A stretch of DNA of 64,000 nt from Streptomyces scopuliridis RB72 (GCF_000718095.1 NZ_JOEI01000002.1:1-64000); one strand, 5' to 3'; positions 53,101 to 61,722 are shown, counted from the stretch's first letter. Made by a program: numbers and translations. The notes: generated by a model not told the origin, from the letters alone.

Positions 53101-54031
53101 CGGCCCCCAGATCCTCGTCGGTACCCGAGTCCGACGCCCGCTCCAGATACTCCTGTGCCAGTTCGCCGAGCAGCGCGTCCCGCAGGAGGTGTCCCGGGGG
53201 CAGGGTGTCGATCGCCGCCTCCAGCGCCGGGCCGGTCTCACCGGGGGCGCCGTCGGTGTGGCGGGACACCTCCAGGGCGGCCAGGTGCGCGAAGGTCTGG
53301 AGCTCGGTCCGGTTCGCCGCACCCTTGGGCATCAGCCCGATCCCCTGCTGGAAGAGGGGCAGCGATCTCATCAGCGAGAGCGGGTCGAAGGGCTGTCCGA
53401 GCGCCATGCGCAGGACCGGCACCAGCCCGAGCATGAGCTTCAGCGGGGCCCGGACGGGTTCCGGCCACCGCGGGCAGACGCTGCTGTACTGGAGATAGCC
53501 GATCGACTCGTCGAGGTTGGCGGTGAGCCGCGCCCGCACCGCGGGATCGCTCGGCGGAGCCTGCATCCATCGCCGGGCCGACTCGAAGTCGACAGGGTCG
53601 CCGAGTCTCAACTGCCGGGGCAGCGCGGGGAAGAAGAGCAACCAGCCGAGCCACAGCTGGGCGTAGTCGTGGTCCCAGGTGCCCGGCCGGGCGGTGTTGT
53701 GGACGCGCCGGAACACCGTCAGCGCGATCTCCCGCTCCTCGTCCTCACCACCGAACCGGACGTGCCGGATCATCAGTACGCTGCCGAGCCTGACGTCCAG
53801 GCGGAGGCGACGGGGATCGTCGAGGGGCAGCTCCCGGTCGGCCTCCATCAGAACGTCCCGCGCTTCCTGCACGGCCAGTTGACCGGCCTTCTCCCGTACC
53901 CGGTCGGGCGCGAGGGGATCGGCCCCGGCCGTACGGTCTCCCAGCACCAGGAAGCGGTCGGACAGCGCGATCCCCCAGTCGGCGAGTTGCCGCGCCCGCT
54001 CGACCGGGTCCATCCTGTGGATCTCCGTCAT
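50135..54031 (-). CDS. CHAT-domain protease with long TPR-like N-terminal region
   Basis: The protein is 1298 residues. About 900 residues of helical, TPR-like repeats (for example RARAEITTDSPWYDSVLDLL; AHLRRATELIPAEHPVAPAA) lead to a CHAT caspase-like domain (about 960-1298). PHLVLVPCSTLGVVTWHAAR opens it, LLHLGCHADTREVPLDSALL carries the catalytic His (about 1137), and GGLVVLNACLSDLSERDHDE the catalytic Cys (about 1191); GATGVVGSRWNVPD follows. In CHAT-TPR systems the repeats sense a partner or trigger and the CHAT domain cleaves a target protein. It ends 32 bases before the start region of the Xre/RES pair on the same strand, so co-transcription with the pair is likely. No gasdermin-like gene is adjacent. 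Confidence 0.9.
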   Translation of the reverse strand: MTEIHRMDPVERARQLADWGIALSDRFLVLGDRTAGADPLAPDRVREKAGQLAVQEARDVLMEADRELPLDDPRRLRLDVRLGSVLMIRHVRFGGEDEEREIALTVFRRVHNTARPGTWDHDYAQLWLGWLLFFPALPRQLRLGDPVDFESARRWMQAPPSDPAVRARLTANLDESIGYLQYSSVCPRWPEPVRAPLKLMLGLVPVLRMALGQPFDPLSLMRSLPLFQQGIGLMPKGAANRTELQTFAHLAALEVSRHTDGAPGETGPALEAAIDTLPPGHLLRDALLGELAQEYLERASDSGTDEDLGAASAVLARARAEITTDSPWYDSVLDLLGSRQFLEALRHRSPELVDESVVAGVRALLRWRPEGAPAPRAVPLNGLSEALDAADEVLERTAGLAPDDTHPGMAHLQVGGSLMLRAVISGETEDSRRALAHLRRATELIPAEHPVAPAALAMLGGTLDYHYLRHGTRQDAETGRIFLDHATGAAVAHRPVKRPARYQKFGETFRALALGLRAREEGDGAAEALAELRTLVGNDGSRLWPASLSIATAFGVLRQAVTNQNWDELPAALDLLDEAALGDDLAIPWLQPVAATFGGLAAVVRGAVRGDTAELRRGTSLLEELMADESRLPADIRLLGHSGLGSARLLLNLLNDDPEVLATALIDLERARERMGPDTPPSAAVAVLDGLADGYRRRGDPAAGDASAAVDAGLAVIRTVAAEVMLQRGAHHGLLPARGAARRAVRVAHWSLEDGHPRTAVEALELGRALVLRASTTATDVPDRLVAAGRADLADRWREHVLDSPAPVLPPAPPLATSASAPVSEGAPDAVVTESLRSTVRLLLEQGMPGGEIPSELRREALGVLAEHDGRHSLHEALTPAALGKSLAAVDADALVYLLDGPEDSEAPGAALLVDTDGRVVHVPLPGLAQRACGPLRSYISARAAFSRARGAERESVGTDWRAALEDLCDWAYPAAMGPVLDEIATWDRGQERDQDREWDSGRAPHLVLVPCSTLGVVTWHAARTPVPGTGDAAGHRYVIQDAVVSYAASGRQFAEAAGRDQLPPAEDPVIVLDPSGDLLWPVLEAEGIRDAHYPRARVLGAETETAEEHARLPERVLACLPSRGEPGASLLHLGCHADTREVPLDSALLFGETRESERVARTELTLPISRVLERAAGRRPGSPGGLVVLNACLSDLSERDHDEALTLATAFLTAGATGVVGSRWNVPDRPGGLLMTVLHHHLSQGVTPARALRAAQLWMLDPERAPVPGMSRLMAAQVPDTEHLHTYAWAAYTHQGR

Positions 54032-54344
54032 CGCGATCCTCCCTGCCGGTCGTCACTGACGTTCCGTCAATGACTCTTCACCGTAACGCCGTTGCCCGTG
54101 CCCGGGGGGGGTGATACCGCCACTCTGCGGTGCGGGAAGGCCGTACGGAGGGCAGCGCCCCGAAGACAACCGGAACGCGCCCCGAACGCGACCGGTGGCC
54201 GGCGGGGACGGTCCGCCGCGCGGTCCGGACGCACGCCGTCGCCGACCATTTGTTGTCCAAGCCTTTGATGTCGCCGGGCTTGGCAAGGAGGCCCTGCCGG
54301 AGCACCGTGTATCGCGACTGGGCGGCCGGGAGCGATCACACCGG
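54032..54344. other. Intergenic region upstream of the CHAT gene
   Basis: There is no supported gene here. TGACGTTCCGTCA (54,055-54,067) is an inverted repeat 24 bases before the CHAT start and could be an operator. A run of G (54,101-54,110) lies further upstream. The rest shows no feature. Confidence 0.4.
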
Positions 54345-54790
54345 ACCGGGCTCGCGTACGTGCTTGTTGAGGGCCGCGCAGTTCACACCGCCATGGACGC
54401 GCTCGCCGAGGAGAAGCGGCGCCGGCCGGGCGAGGACTTTCCCTCTTACATGCTGGCCCCTCAGCCTCTGCTGACCTCCTCGGAGCTGGCCCACGAACTC
54501 ACCATGCTCATGGGGATGATCTCCGACCACGCGGGCATCCTCATCGCGAACGCCGTCGTCGAGATCATCACCGGCGACGGCCGGGCGCGCGCGAGCCTGT
54601 CGGCGGGCATGATCCGCGAGACCGTCAACCATGTCGTCCTCCGGAAGCCTCCGTTGGCCAACTTCATGCCGCGCTTCCCGCTCAGGGACCAGCGGCTGGG
54701 TGAGTACGTCATCCGGGCGGGCGAGCCCGTATGGATCGCCACCGCCGCCACGCACGCGGACCTGCGCTCGGCGCGCGCGTGCTGGTCGCC
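54345..54790 (+). pseudogene. Cytochrome P450 fragment
   Basis: In one frame the sequence reads MDALAEEKRRRPGEDFPSYM, an I-helix-like region (LMGMISDHAGILIANAVVEI), and LGEYVIRAGEPVWIATAATH, matching the middle part of a streptomycete P450. The N-terminal third, the ERR triad and the heme-binding Cys loop are missing. The frame breaks up after about 54,780. It resembles but is not a direct copy of the intact P450 at 55,164-56,366. Confidence 0.65.
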
Positions 54791-54814
54791 CGGTCCGGCG
54801 ACGCGCCGGCGGGG

Positions 54815-55081
54815 TCAGGGGGTGTCGCCCTGCCACTCCCACAGCCGCGGGTCGGCCGCGCCGGGACCGTACAGCGCGCGGCCCCCCGGCCCGTACGCGC
54901 CGATCTCCGTGGCCAGCGCGGCGCCTTCCCGCAGCTGTCCGGCCGTCCAGCCGGTGACATCGAGGAGCAGGCCGTCCAGCGGGCCGGCGACCAGCTCCCG
55001 GTAGACATGGCCGGGCCGGGGCCCCGGGTCCGGGTCGTCGTGGTCGGCGCCGTACACCCGCCGCCGTATCAGTTCGTCCAT
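54815..55081 (-). CDS. Small hypothetical protein
   Basis: The protein is 88 residues from the ATG at 55,081. Pattern: MDELIRRRVYGADHDDPDPG, ELVAGPLDGLLLDVTGWTAG, LREGAALATEIGAYGPGGRA. It is acidic, with no signal or membrane segment and no recognised domain. Codon bias is normal for the organism, which supports a real gene. It lies on the same strand as the P450, 82 bases beyond that gene's stop, and could be co-transcribed with it. Confidence 0.5.
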   Translation of the reverse strand: MDELIRRRVYGADHDDPDPGPRPGHVYRELVAGPLDGLLLDVTGWTAGQLREGAALATEIGAYGPGGRALYGPGAADPRLWEWQGDTP

Positions 55082-55163
55082 GACAGCCAGCGTCCCACCC
55101 ACCACTGACACTGGACGAGTAAGTCCGAAGTCCCGCCGCGGGACCCTGCCGACAAGCCGTACC

Positions 55164-56366
55164 TCAGACCGCGACCGGCAGCCCTTCCAGTCCCCGGATC
55201 ACGAAGTTCGGCTTGCGTACGGGCTCGGCGGCCGGCCGCAGCCCGGGGGCCAGCTCCAGCACCGCGGCCATGGACGCGGCCAGTTCGATCCGGGCCAGCG
55301 GCGCGCCGATGCAGTAGTGGATGCCCGCACTGAACGATATGTGCGGGTTGTCCCGGCGGGACAGGTCCAGACCGTCCGGGTCGGCGAAGACCGCCGGGTC
55401 TCGGTTGGCGGAGCCGAAGAGCAGGGCGACCTCGGCGCCGCGCGGCACGGTGGTACCGCCGATCTCGACCGGGTCGAGCACCCAGCGCTCGAAGAGCTGG
55501 AGCGGCGTGTCGTAGCGCATCAGCTCCTCGACGGCGGTGGGCAGCAGGGACCGGTCCGCGCGCAGGGCGGCGAGCTGTCCGGGGTGCCGGAACAGCGCGT
55601 ACCACCCGTTGACGGTGGCGTTGACGGTCGCCTCGTGCCCGGCGTTCAGCAGCAGCGCGCAGGTGGCGACCATCTCGGCCTCGGTCAGCTTCTCGCCGTG
55701 GTCGTGGGCGGCGATGAGCCCCGAGATCAGGTCCTCGCCCGGCCGCTCGCGCCGTACGGAGATGAGTTCACGCAGATACGCGGAGAACTCCTGGGAGGCG
55801 ACGACCGCGCGGCGGGCGGTCTCCTCCGACGGGTTCAGCTCGTACATGCCGACGATCGCCGCCGACCACGGCCGCAGCAGCGGCCGGTCCGCCTCGGGGA
55901 CGCCCAGCATCTCGGCGATGACGGCGACCGGCAGCGGTTCCGCGACGGACTCCAGCAGGTCGCCCCCGCCCCGTTCCACGAGCCCCTCGACCAGCTCGGC
56001 GGCGAGCCGCCGTACGTACGGCTTGAGCTGTTCGACCGTACGCGGGGTGAACGCCTTCGACACCAGGCGCCGGATCCGGGTGTGGTCCGGTGGCTCCAGC
56101 TCCAGCATGCCGTGGTCGTTCAGCTCGTGGAACGGTTCATGGCCGGAGGGCGGCGCGGTCTTCCCGAACTCCTCGTGGCTGAACCGGTGCCCGTAGGAAC
56201 GGCCCAGCCGCCGGTCCCTGAGCAGCGCCGACACGTCCGCGTGGTGCGGGACGAGCCATTGGTCGCTCGGCTCGTAGTAGTGCACCCGGCCGCGGGCGCG
56301 CAACTCGGCGTAGGCGGGGTAGGGGTCGGCGAGGAACGCGGTCGACCGGGGGTCGAAGTCAGGCAT
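55164..56366 (-). CDS. Cytochrome P450
   Basis: The protein is 400 residues from MPDFDPRSTAFLADPYPAYA, standard length for a soluble bacterial class I P450. The I-helix has LLLNAGHEATVNATVNGWYA, in which the usual AGxET/D Glu/Asp-Thr pair reads HEAT. The K-helix has AVEELMRYDTPLQLFERWV, and the heme loop HISFSAGIHYCIGAPLARIE has its Cys near 351. No ferredoxin or ferredoxin reductase is adjacent, and no biosynthetic genes surround it, so the substrate is unknown. The open frame upstream of this ATG is not supported. Confidence 0.92.
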   Translation of the reverse strand: MPDFDPRSTAFLADPYPAYAELRARGRVHYYEPSDQWLVPHHADVSALLRDRRLGRSYGHRFSHEEFGKTAPPSGHEPFHELNDHGMLELEPPDHTRIRRLVSKAFTPRTVEQLKPYVRRLAAELVEGLVERGGGDLLESVAEPLPVAVIAEMLGVPEADRPLLRPWSAAIVGMYELNPSEETARRAVVASQEFSAYLRELISVRRERPGEDLISGLIAAHDHGEKLTEAEMVATCALLLNAGHEATVNATVNGWYALFRHPGQLAALRADRSLLPTAVEELMRYDTPLQLFERWVLDPVEIGGTTVPRGAEVALLFGSANRDPAVFADPDGLDLSRRDNPHISFSAGIHYCIGAPLARIELAASMAAVLELAPGLRPAAEPVRKPNFVIRGLEGLPVAV

Positions 56367-56552
56367 TCCAGGACGGTATCCGGCGTCGGGAGCGAAGACC
56401 AGTACGGTCCCGCGGCGACGGGCGGACTTACTCGTCCGGGGCCATGGGGCTGGCACCAGTCAACTTCGGCCGGCTGGCCGGATGTCAGGGAGCTGAGCGC
56501 GCTCCTGGCGTCGTCCTCGGCTCTTCCGCCTGATCCACGATCCGCCCGGTCC

Positions 56553-56806
56553 GAAGGAACACGATGCGCGTCGAAGGTGACCGTCGTACGCTCCGTGGGA
56601 GCGGAGGTCGGCCGTCACCAGGCGTGAGCCGGTGAGCCGGGCGTGCAGCGCCAGCGCTCCCTCGTAGGGGACGTTGTTGTCGCGCCGCGGCGCGGACTCG
56701 GTGATCTGCGGCCGGTCCCCTGCGCCGACCGCGCCGTCAGCGACTATCTGCGCGGCGGGCCGCTGCCCGCGGCCGATCTCGTCTGCTCCCCGGTTCACAC
56801 CACCTG
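56553..56806. pseudogene. Fragments of TAP-like alpha/beta hydrolase tails on opposite strands
   Basis: On the minus strand (about 56,553-56,680) the frame reads DNNVPYEGALALHARLTGSR then LVTADLRSHGAYDG, the C-terminal TAP-like domain of secreted tripeptidyl aminopeptidases. On the plus strand (about 56,713-56,806) another frame reads CADRAVSDYLRGGPLPAADL and stops, matching the final residues of the same family. The two pieces therefore face opposite ways, which points to an inversion or two separate remnants. Neither has a start or a catalytic centre. Confidence 0.6.
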
Positions 56807-57745
56807 AACGACATGCTTGCCGCGGACACCGCCGACCTCCAGCGCGCGGTGCGCCCCGGCGATGTCCGCGAGCGGAAACACCGTGTCCACGACAGGGCGC
56901 AGAGCCCCGCTCTCCACATAACCGGTCAGCTCGGAGAGGAGCTTGTGCGTGGGGTTGCCGCTGAAGAACCGCACGCGCCGCGGACCGAACACGGTGGTCG
57001 CGAGGAGGTACGCGGCCGAGGCGAGGACATGACCGGGGTCGAAGGAGATGGACACCATGCGCCCGCGTGACGTGAGAAGGCGGCGGTACGGGTCCAGTCC
57101 GGTGCCGACGGTGTCCAGTACGACATCGAACGCGCCCAGGCCGGCCGGTCCTGTCGTCGCGTAGTCGAAAGCCTCCTCGGCGCCGAGGTCGCGTACGAAG
57201 TCGAGGTTCTTCGCACCGGCGAGCGCGGTGACCCGGGCACCGAGCGCCCGGCCGAGCTGGACGGCGACGCTGCCGACTCCCCCGCTCGCCCCGCGTACGA
57301 GCAGCCTCTCGCCCGGCTGGAGACGGGCCTTGTCGCGCAGGGCGGTGATCGCGGTCGTACCGACGCCCGGCAGCGCCGCGGCCGGCACGAGGTCGAGACC
57401 GGTGGGACTGAGGGCCAGCCGCCGGGGCTCAACCGCCACGAATTCGGCGGCACTTCCGATGCGCCGCAGCGGCATGACCCCCCACACCCGGTCGCCGGCC
57501 TTGGGCCCGGCCGGGCCGGAGGCCGGGGTGACGACCTCGCCGGCGAAGTCGATGCCCGTGCTCTTCGGGAAATTCCGGCCGCCGAGAAGCGCCAGCTTTC
57601 CGGCGCGCATGGCGAGTTCGCCCCCGTTCACGCTGGCGGCGTGGACGCGGACCAGCGCTTCTTCCGGCTTGGCGACGGGCACCGGGACCGTCGCCTCGTA
57701 CAGCACCTCCGGCGGTCCGTACCGGTCGTACCGAGCCGCGCGCAT
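56795..57745 (-). CDS. Medium-chain reductase, quinone oxidoreductase-like (NADPH-dependent)
   Basis: The protein is 316 residues from MRAARYDRYGPPEVLYEATV. The GroES-like domain has VRVHAASVNGGELAMRAGKL and lacks the zinc ligands. The Rossmann domain has GERLLVRGASGGVGSVAVQL, and the C-terminus has PLADIAGAHRALEVGGVRGK. It is thus a zinc-free quinone reductase-type enzyme, likely reducing quinones or enones. It is divergent from a TetR gene with repeated half-sites in the gap, so induction by a toxic electrophile is plausible. The longer frame upstream crosses that control region and is not used. Confidence 0.9.
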   Translation of the reverse strand: MRAARYDRYGPPEVLYEATVPVPVAKPEEALVRVHAASVNGGELAMRAGKLALLGGRNFPKSTGIDFAGEVVTPASGPAGPKAGDRVWGVMPLRRIGSAAEFVAVEPRRLALSPTGLDLVPAAALPGVGTTAITALRDKARLQPGERLLVRGASGGVGSVAVQLGRALGARVTALAGAKNLDFVRDLGAEEAFDYATTGPAGLGAFDVVLDTVGTGLDPYRRLLTSRGRMVSISFDPGHVLASAAYLLATTVFGPRRVRFFSGNPTHKLLSELTGYVESGALRPVVDTVFPLADIAGAHRALEVGGVRGKHVVQVV

Positions 57746-57873
57746 CTCGCTCAAGGTTTTCCACATCCGCTCTGTCGGGCTCGCGCAGTGATAACTGGAC
57801 GAGGTCTTCCACTTACCTGTCACGCTAACACGCCAAGTGAAAGACACCTTCCACTTGGGCTAAAGTGAGAGCC
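57746..57873. promoter_or_regulatory. Divergent operator region between the reductase and TetR genes
   Basis: CTTCCACTT occurs at 57,806-57,814 and 57,849-57,857, and its inverted partner AAGTGAAAG at 57,835-57,843. The inverted pair and the extra direct copy fit the binding pattern of a TetR-type repressor controlling both genes. Confidence 0.6.
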
Positions 57874-58560
57874 ATGCCCGTTGAGTCCTCTCGGATACCG
57901 CGCGTTCCCAGCAGCGCCCCCGCGGCGGCGAGGGGGCTGCGCGCCGACGCCCGGAACAATCGCAACCGCATCCTCGACGCCGCCCGCGAGACATTCGCCG
58001 CGCTCGGACTCGACGTGCCGATGTCCGAGATCGCCCGCCGCTCCGGGGTCGGCGCCGCGACGCTCTACCGCCGCTTCCCTACGAAGGAGGCGCTGGTCAC
58101 CGAGGTGTTCGCCGACCAGCTCAGCGCATGCGTGTCGGTCGTCGACGAGGCACTCGCCGACCCCGATCCATGGCACGGATTCTGCTCGGTCATCGAGAAG
58201 GTGTGCGCCATGCACGCCGTCGACCGGGGATTCACCGCGGCGTTCCTCTCCGCGTTCCCCGACGCGGTCGCCTTCGAGGAGGAACGCGTACGCGCGGAGC
58301 GCGGTTTCGCGGTGCTGACCCGGCGGGCGAAGGACGCCGGGCGGCTGCGTTCCGATTTCGCGCAGGCGGACCTCACGCTGGTCCTCATGGCCAACGGCGG
58401 CATCGCCACCGGATCGACCGAGGCGGCCCTGGCCGCGTCCCGGCGTCTTGTGGCCTATCTGCTCCAGGCGTTCCGCGCGGACCACGCCGACCCGGCCGAG
58501 CCGCTCCCGCCGGCGCCGCCGCTCGGCCTGCACCACGTGCACCGCCCACCGACGGCGTAG
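57874..58560 (+). CDS. TetR-family transcriptional regulator
   Basis: The protein is 228 residues from ATG 57,874. The N-terminal HTH (about 28-75) reads NRNRILDAARETFAALGLDV, MSEIARRSGVGAATLYRRFP and TKEALVTEVFADQLSACVSV. The C-terminal ligand domain is of the SbtR type (about 90-210). It most likely represses the divergent reductase gene and itself. The ribosome binding site is weak (AAAGTGAGAG). Confidence 0.92.
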   Translation: MPVESSRIPRVPSSAPAAARGLRADARNNRNRILDAARETFAALGLDVPMSEIARRSGVGAATLYRRFPTKEALVTEVFADQLSACVSVVDEALADPDPWHGFCSVIEKVCAMHAVDRGFTAAFLSAFPDAVAFEEERVRAERGFAVLTRRAKDAGRLRSDFAQADLTLVLMANGGIATGSTEAALAASRRLVAYLLQAFRADHADPAEPLPPAPPLGLHHVHRPPTA

Positions 58561-58675
58561 GGCGCCAACTGCCGTGTCGCACGGCGCGATCGCCGCTTGC
58601 CGACCTTGTGCCGCGTTGGCCTGTCCATGACCATGGAGCGCCGGATCACTGACGCAGCCGTGGAAGGGACTCGCC

Positions 58676-60109
58676 ATGTCGCAGCACCCCGCCGGGATAC
58701 CTCGAAGGACCGCCCTGTCCGCCACCGTCGCGACCGCCGTGGTGGGCGTTCCCGCACTGGCGTCGACGGCGTCGGCCGCCCCCGCTGCCGCGTCCACCGG
58801 GCGGGGAGCCGGAGACCGTCCCGTCACCGCCCAGTCCCCCGACCGGGAGTTGCGGGAGCTGCTCAAGGAGATCGACCGTGACCGGATCGAGGCGACCGTA
58901 CGCCGGCTCGCCGCGTTCGGGACGCGGCACACACTGTCCTCACAGGACGATCCCGAGCGCGGGATCGGCGCCGCCCGGGACTGGATCCACGCCGAGCTGA
59001 AGCGGTACGCCGAGGCCTCCGGCGGCCGGATGACCGTCGAACTCCAGTCGTATGTGCAGGAGCCGGCCTCCCGGATCCCGGTGGCGACGCGGATCACCAA
59101 TGTCGTCGCGACGCTGCGTGGTTCGGTCGACCCCGGCCGTATCCATGTCGTCTCCGGCCACTACGACTCGCGTGCCACCGACGTCATGGACGCCGTGAGC
59201 GACGCGCCGGGCGCCGATGACGACGCCTCCGGTGTCGCGGTGGCGATGGAGCTGGCGCGTGTGATGGCGAGACGCCGGCCCGCCGCGACCATCGTCTTCG
59301 CCGCCGTGGCCGGTGAGGAGCAGGGGCTGTACGGGGCCGCGCACATGGCGGAGCGGTTCAAGGCGGCGGGCGCGGATGTCCGGGCCATGTTCACGAATGA
59401 CATCGTCGGCAGTTCCCGGGCCGACGACGGCAGCCGCGACCCTTACACCGTGCGGCTCTTCGCCGAGGGCGTGCCCACCTCCGAGACCCCGGAGGAGGCC
59501 GCCACCCGCCGCTCGATCGGTGGCGAGAACGACTCGGCGACCCGCCAGCTCGCGCGCTTCGTCCGGGACGTCGCGAGCAACGACGCCACGGGCATGGACG
59601 TCCGGGTGGTCTACCGCCGCGACCGCTATCTGCGCGGTGGTGACCACATCCCCTTCCTCGAACGCGGCTACAGCGCGGCCCGGTTCACCGAGCCCGCCGA
59701 GGACTTCGCGCATCAGCACCAGGACGTCCGGGTGGAGGACGGTCAGCAGTACGGAGATCTGCCCGAGTTCTGCGACTTCGGCTATATCGCCCGCGTGGCC
59801 CGCGTCAATGGCGCGGTGCTGTGGACGCTCGCCCAGGCGCCGGCGGCTCCGCGCGGGGTGAAGATCGTCACCAGCTCGCTGACCAACTCCACCGAGCTGG
59901 TGTGGGAGCCGGGGACCGAACCCGATCTGGCCGGGTACGAGGTGGTGTGGCGCGAGACCACCGAGCCGGAGTGGACGCATGTGATCAGGGCGGGTGGCGC
60001 GACGAGCCATACCGTGGACCTGTCCAAGGACAATGTCTTCTTCGGCGTCCGCGCGGTGAACCGGGCGGGTCATCGGGGCCCGGTGGCCTTCCCCGTACCT
60101 CAGCGCTGA
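58676..60109 (+). CDS. Tat-exported M28 zinc aminopeptidase with C-terminal FnIII-like domain
   Basis: The protein is 477 residues with GGAAGGG upstream. The signal contains IPRRTALSATVATAVVG and ends near ASAAPA. The M28 core has all ligands: VVSGHYDSRAT (His about 162), PGADDDASGVAVAME (bridging Asp), VAGEEQGLYGA (catalytic and ligand Glu), MFTNDIVGSSR (Asp) and RGGDHIPFLERGYSAARFTE (His). The last 90 residues (TSSLTNSTELVWEPGTEPDL and on) look like a fibronectin type III domain. It should cleave amino acids from peptides outside the cell. It is followed by a palindromic terminator. Confidence 0.92.
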   Translation: MSQHPAGIPRRTALSATVATAVVGVPALASTASAAPAAASTGRGAGDRPVTAQSPDRELRELLKEIDRDRIEATVRRLAAFGTRHTLSSQDDPERGIGAARDWIHAELKRYAEASGGRMTVELQSYVQEPASRIPVATRITNVVATLRGSVDPGRIHVVSGHYDSRATDVMDAVSDAPGADDDASGVAVAMELARVMARRRPAATIVFAAVAGEEQGLYGAAHMAERFKAAGADVRAMFTNDIVGSSRADDGSRDPYTVRLFAEGVPTSETPEEAATRRSIGGENDSATRQLARFVRDVASNDATGMDVRVVYRRDRYLRGGDHIPFLERGYSAARFTEPAEDFAHQHQDVRVEDGQQYGDLPEFCDFGYIARVARVNGAVLWTLAQAPAAPRGVKIVTSSLTNSTELVWEPGTEPDLAGYEVVWRETTEPEWTHVIRAGGATSHTVDLSKDNVFFGVRAVNRAGHRGPVAFPVPQR

Positions 60110-60138
60110 CCGGCCCCGTCCATGGGACAACCGCAGGG

Positions 60139-60168
60139 CGAAGCCCCGGGGCGCGCCCCGGGGCTTCG
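60139..60168. terminator. 30-base perfect palindrome, terminator of the M28 gene
   Basis: CGAAGCCCCGGGGC and its complement stand back to back over 60,139-60,168. The hairpin ends the peptidase gene and, on the other strand, lies beyond the truncated DUF418 gene. Confidence 0.8.
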
Positions 60169-60169
60169 G

Positions 60170-60724
60170 TCCCGCGACATACCGGTCCAGGAAGAAGAGG
60201 TCCGGGCCCGCCGGCGACAGGGCGACGCTGAGCGGGAGTCCGAGGCCCAGGCCCCACGCCAGGAGGCGTGCGCGGATACGGCGTCCCGTGGCGTCGGAGC
60301 CGAACGCGCCCGCGCGGAAGAGCCGTACGCCCAGCAGTAACAGGAAGACGAGCAGGAAGTGCAACGTCCCCTCGGCGAACAGGAACAGCGCCCGCCATCG
60401 GTACCGGCCAGGCCAGGGCTCGCCGCGCCGGACCGCCGCGCTGTACTGGATGGCCAGGCCCACACCGAACAGGATCGTCAGCAGCGACAGGAACTTGCCA
60501 TTGGCCAGCAGCCGCACCGTGCTCTCGGCCGCCTCCGGGAACGAGGCGAAGGACAACTCGCCCTGTCCGCTGCTGAGAACGGCCCATTCCGCGCCGGGGC
60601 TCGTGAAGATCCAGACGTTCGTCATCAACGTGCCCAGGATCGCGACGCCCCGCATCACATCGAGCAGCGGAAGACGGGCAGGCCGGCCGGGCGTCGTGGC
60701 CGGAGAGGGCAAGGTCTCGGTCAT
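60170..60724 (-). pseudogene. DUF418-family membrane protein, truncated
   Basis: From the ATG at 60,724 the frame reads LPLLDVMRGVAILGTLMTNV, the usual DUF418 start, then FLSLLTILFGVGLAIQYSAA, and ends in AGPDLFFLDRYVAG at about 60,176. The C-terminal half of the family (about 200 residues) is missing, and the segment after LLLLGVRLFRAG also looks shortened. Beyond this point the frame only runs antisense through the peptidase gene. It is probably a deletion remnant. Confidence 0.75.
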
Positions 60725-60941
60725 GCGTTCATCGTCCGGGCGCGTCCGGCCGATCACGTCATGACCGCAGACGAACAGCCGCTACATCGAAAGATGTACG
60801 GGTCCCGCCCGCGGTGTCGACGGCCGGGCGGACACGGCCGTCGCGGTGACAACACCCCCCGCCGCGCGGGCCGGTGCGCTGTGCACGCGGCCGGAAAGCC
60901 TCAGGGGGCATCCCGCGCAGCGTGGCGCCCTCTCGGCCGCC

Positions 60942-61523
60942 TCAGACGAAGGGCACCGTAAGACAGGCGAGCCTGGCCCCCGCGGTCCCCGCCTCGCCCG
61001 GGTCCGTCATCGTGCCGTGGTCGTGGATCACGACGGAACGCGCCTCGCCCCGCCGGAAGCCCCAGTCGTGCGTGGACTCGGCGACGGCCCGGCCCAGGAC
61101 GTCGGTGGTGAAGTCCAGCCAGACCTCATTGGCCGCGTTCGCGTAGGCGGGGTCGGTGGAGGGCTGGTGCGGGTCCTTGATGTGCTGGTAGTGCGGTCCC
61201 GCGTCCTCCGGGGCGCGGCCACAGGGCTTGGTGTGCACATGCGCCCCGTACATACGGTTCGGGACCAGGCCGGACACGGCGAGCCCGACCCCGGTGGTCC
61301 TGGCGCCGGTACGCTCGACGACGGTGACATGCGCGCCCACGGGCACCTTCCTGTCGTACGTCACCGCGTCCGGCGGAAAGTACGGGGACGGGGCCAGGAA
61401 TCGGCCTTCCGCCCACACCGTGGGGGAGCCGCCGCCCTGCGCCGATGCCACCATGGGCGGCATCGCGAGCAGCGCGGTGACAGCGAGAACGGCTGAAACC
61501 GAAGTCTTGGAACGGAACGTCAC
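60942..61523 (-). CDS. Secreted Cu/Zn superoxide dismutase-like protein
   Basis: The protein is 193 residues. The signal peptide (VSAVLAVTALLAMPPMVASA) is followed by a Cu/Zn SOD-type domain with metal-binding His: MYGAHVHTKPCG, GPHYQHIKDP and ARSVVIHDHGTMTDPGEAGT, with AGARLACLTVPF at the end providing the second Cys of the disulfide. The Asp zinc ligand and the electrostatic loop are less clear than in eukaryotic enzymes, as is usual in actinobacterial members. It would remove superoxide outside the cell or act as a copper-binding relative. Confidence 0.85.
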   Translation of the reverse strand: MTFRSKTSVSAVLAVTALLAMPPMVASAQGGGSPTVWAEGRFLAPSPYFPPDAVTYDRKVPVGAHVTVVERTGARTTGVGLAVSGLVPNRMYGAHVHTKPCGRAPEDAGPHYQHIKDPHQPSTDPAYANAANEVWLDFTTDVLGRAVAESTHDWGFRRGEARSVVIHDHGTMTDPGEAGTAGARLACLTVPFV

Positions 61524-61722
61524 GAGCGGCCTCCTTCGACGGGTCTGATCACCATGTCAACGGAGAAGGGCGGGCCGAGGATGTGCGCGAACCCGAACGG
61601 ATCCAGCCGAATAAGGCCGACCGTCGGCTGGCGCGGGGACGGATGACTGTACCTTTCCCTAATCCGGATCGTGCTATTTGCGCGCAGGACCCCGGTATCG
61701 GCCTACCGCTAGGCTCCGCTCA

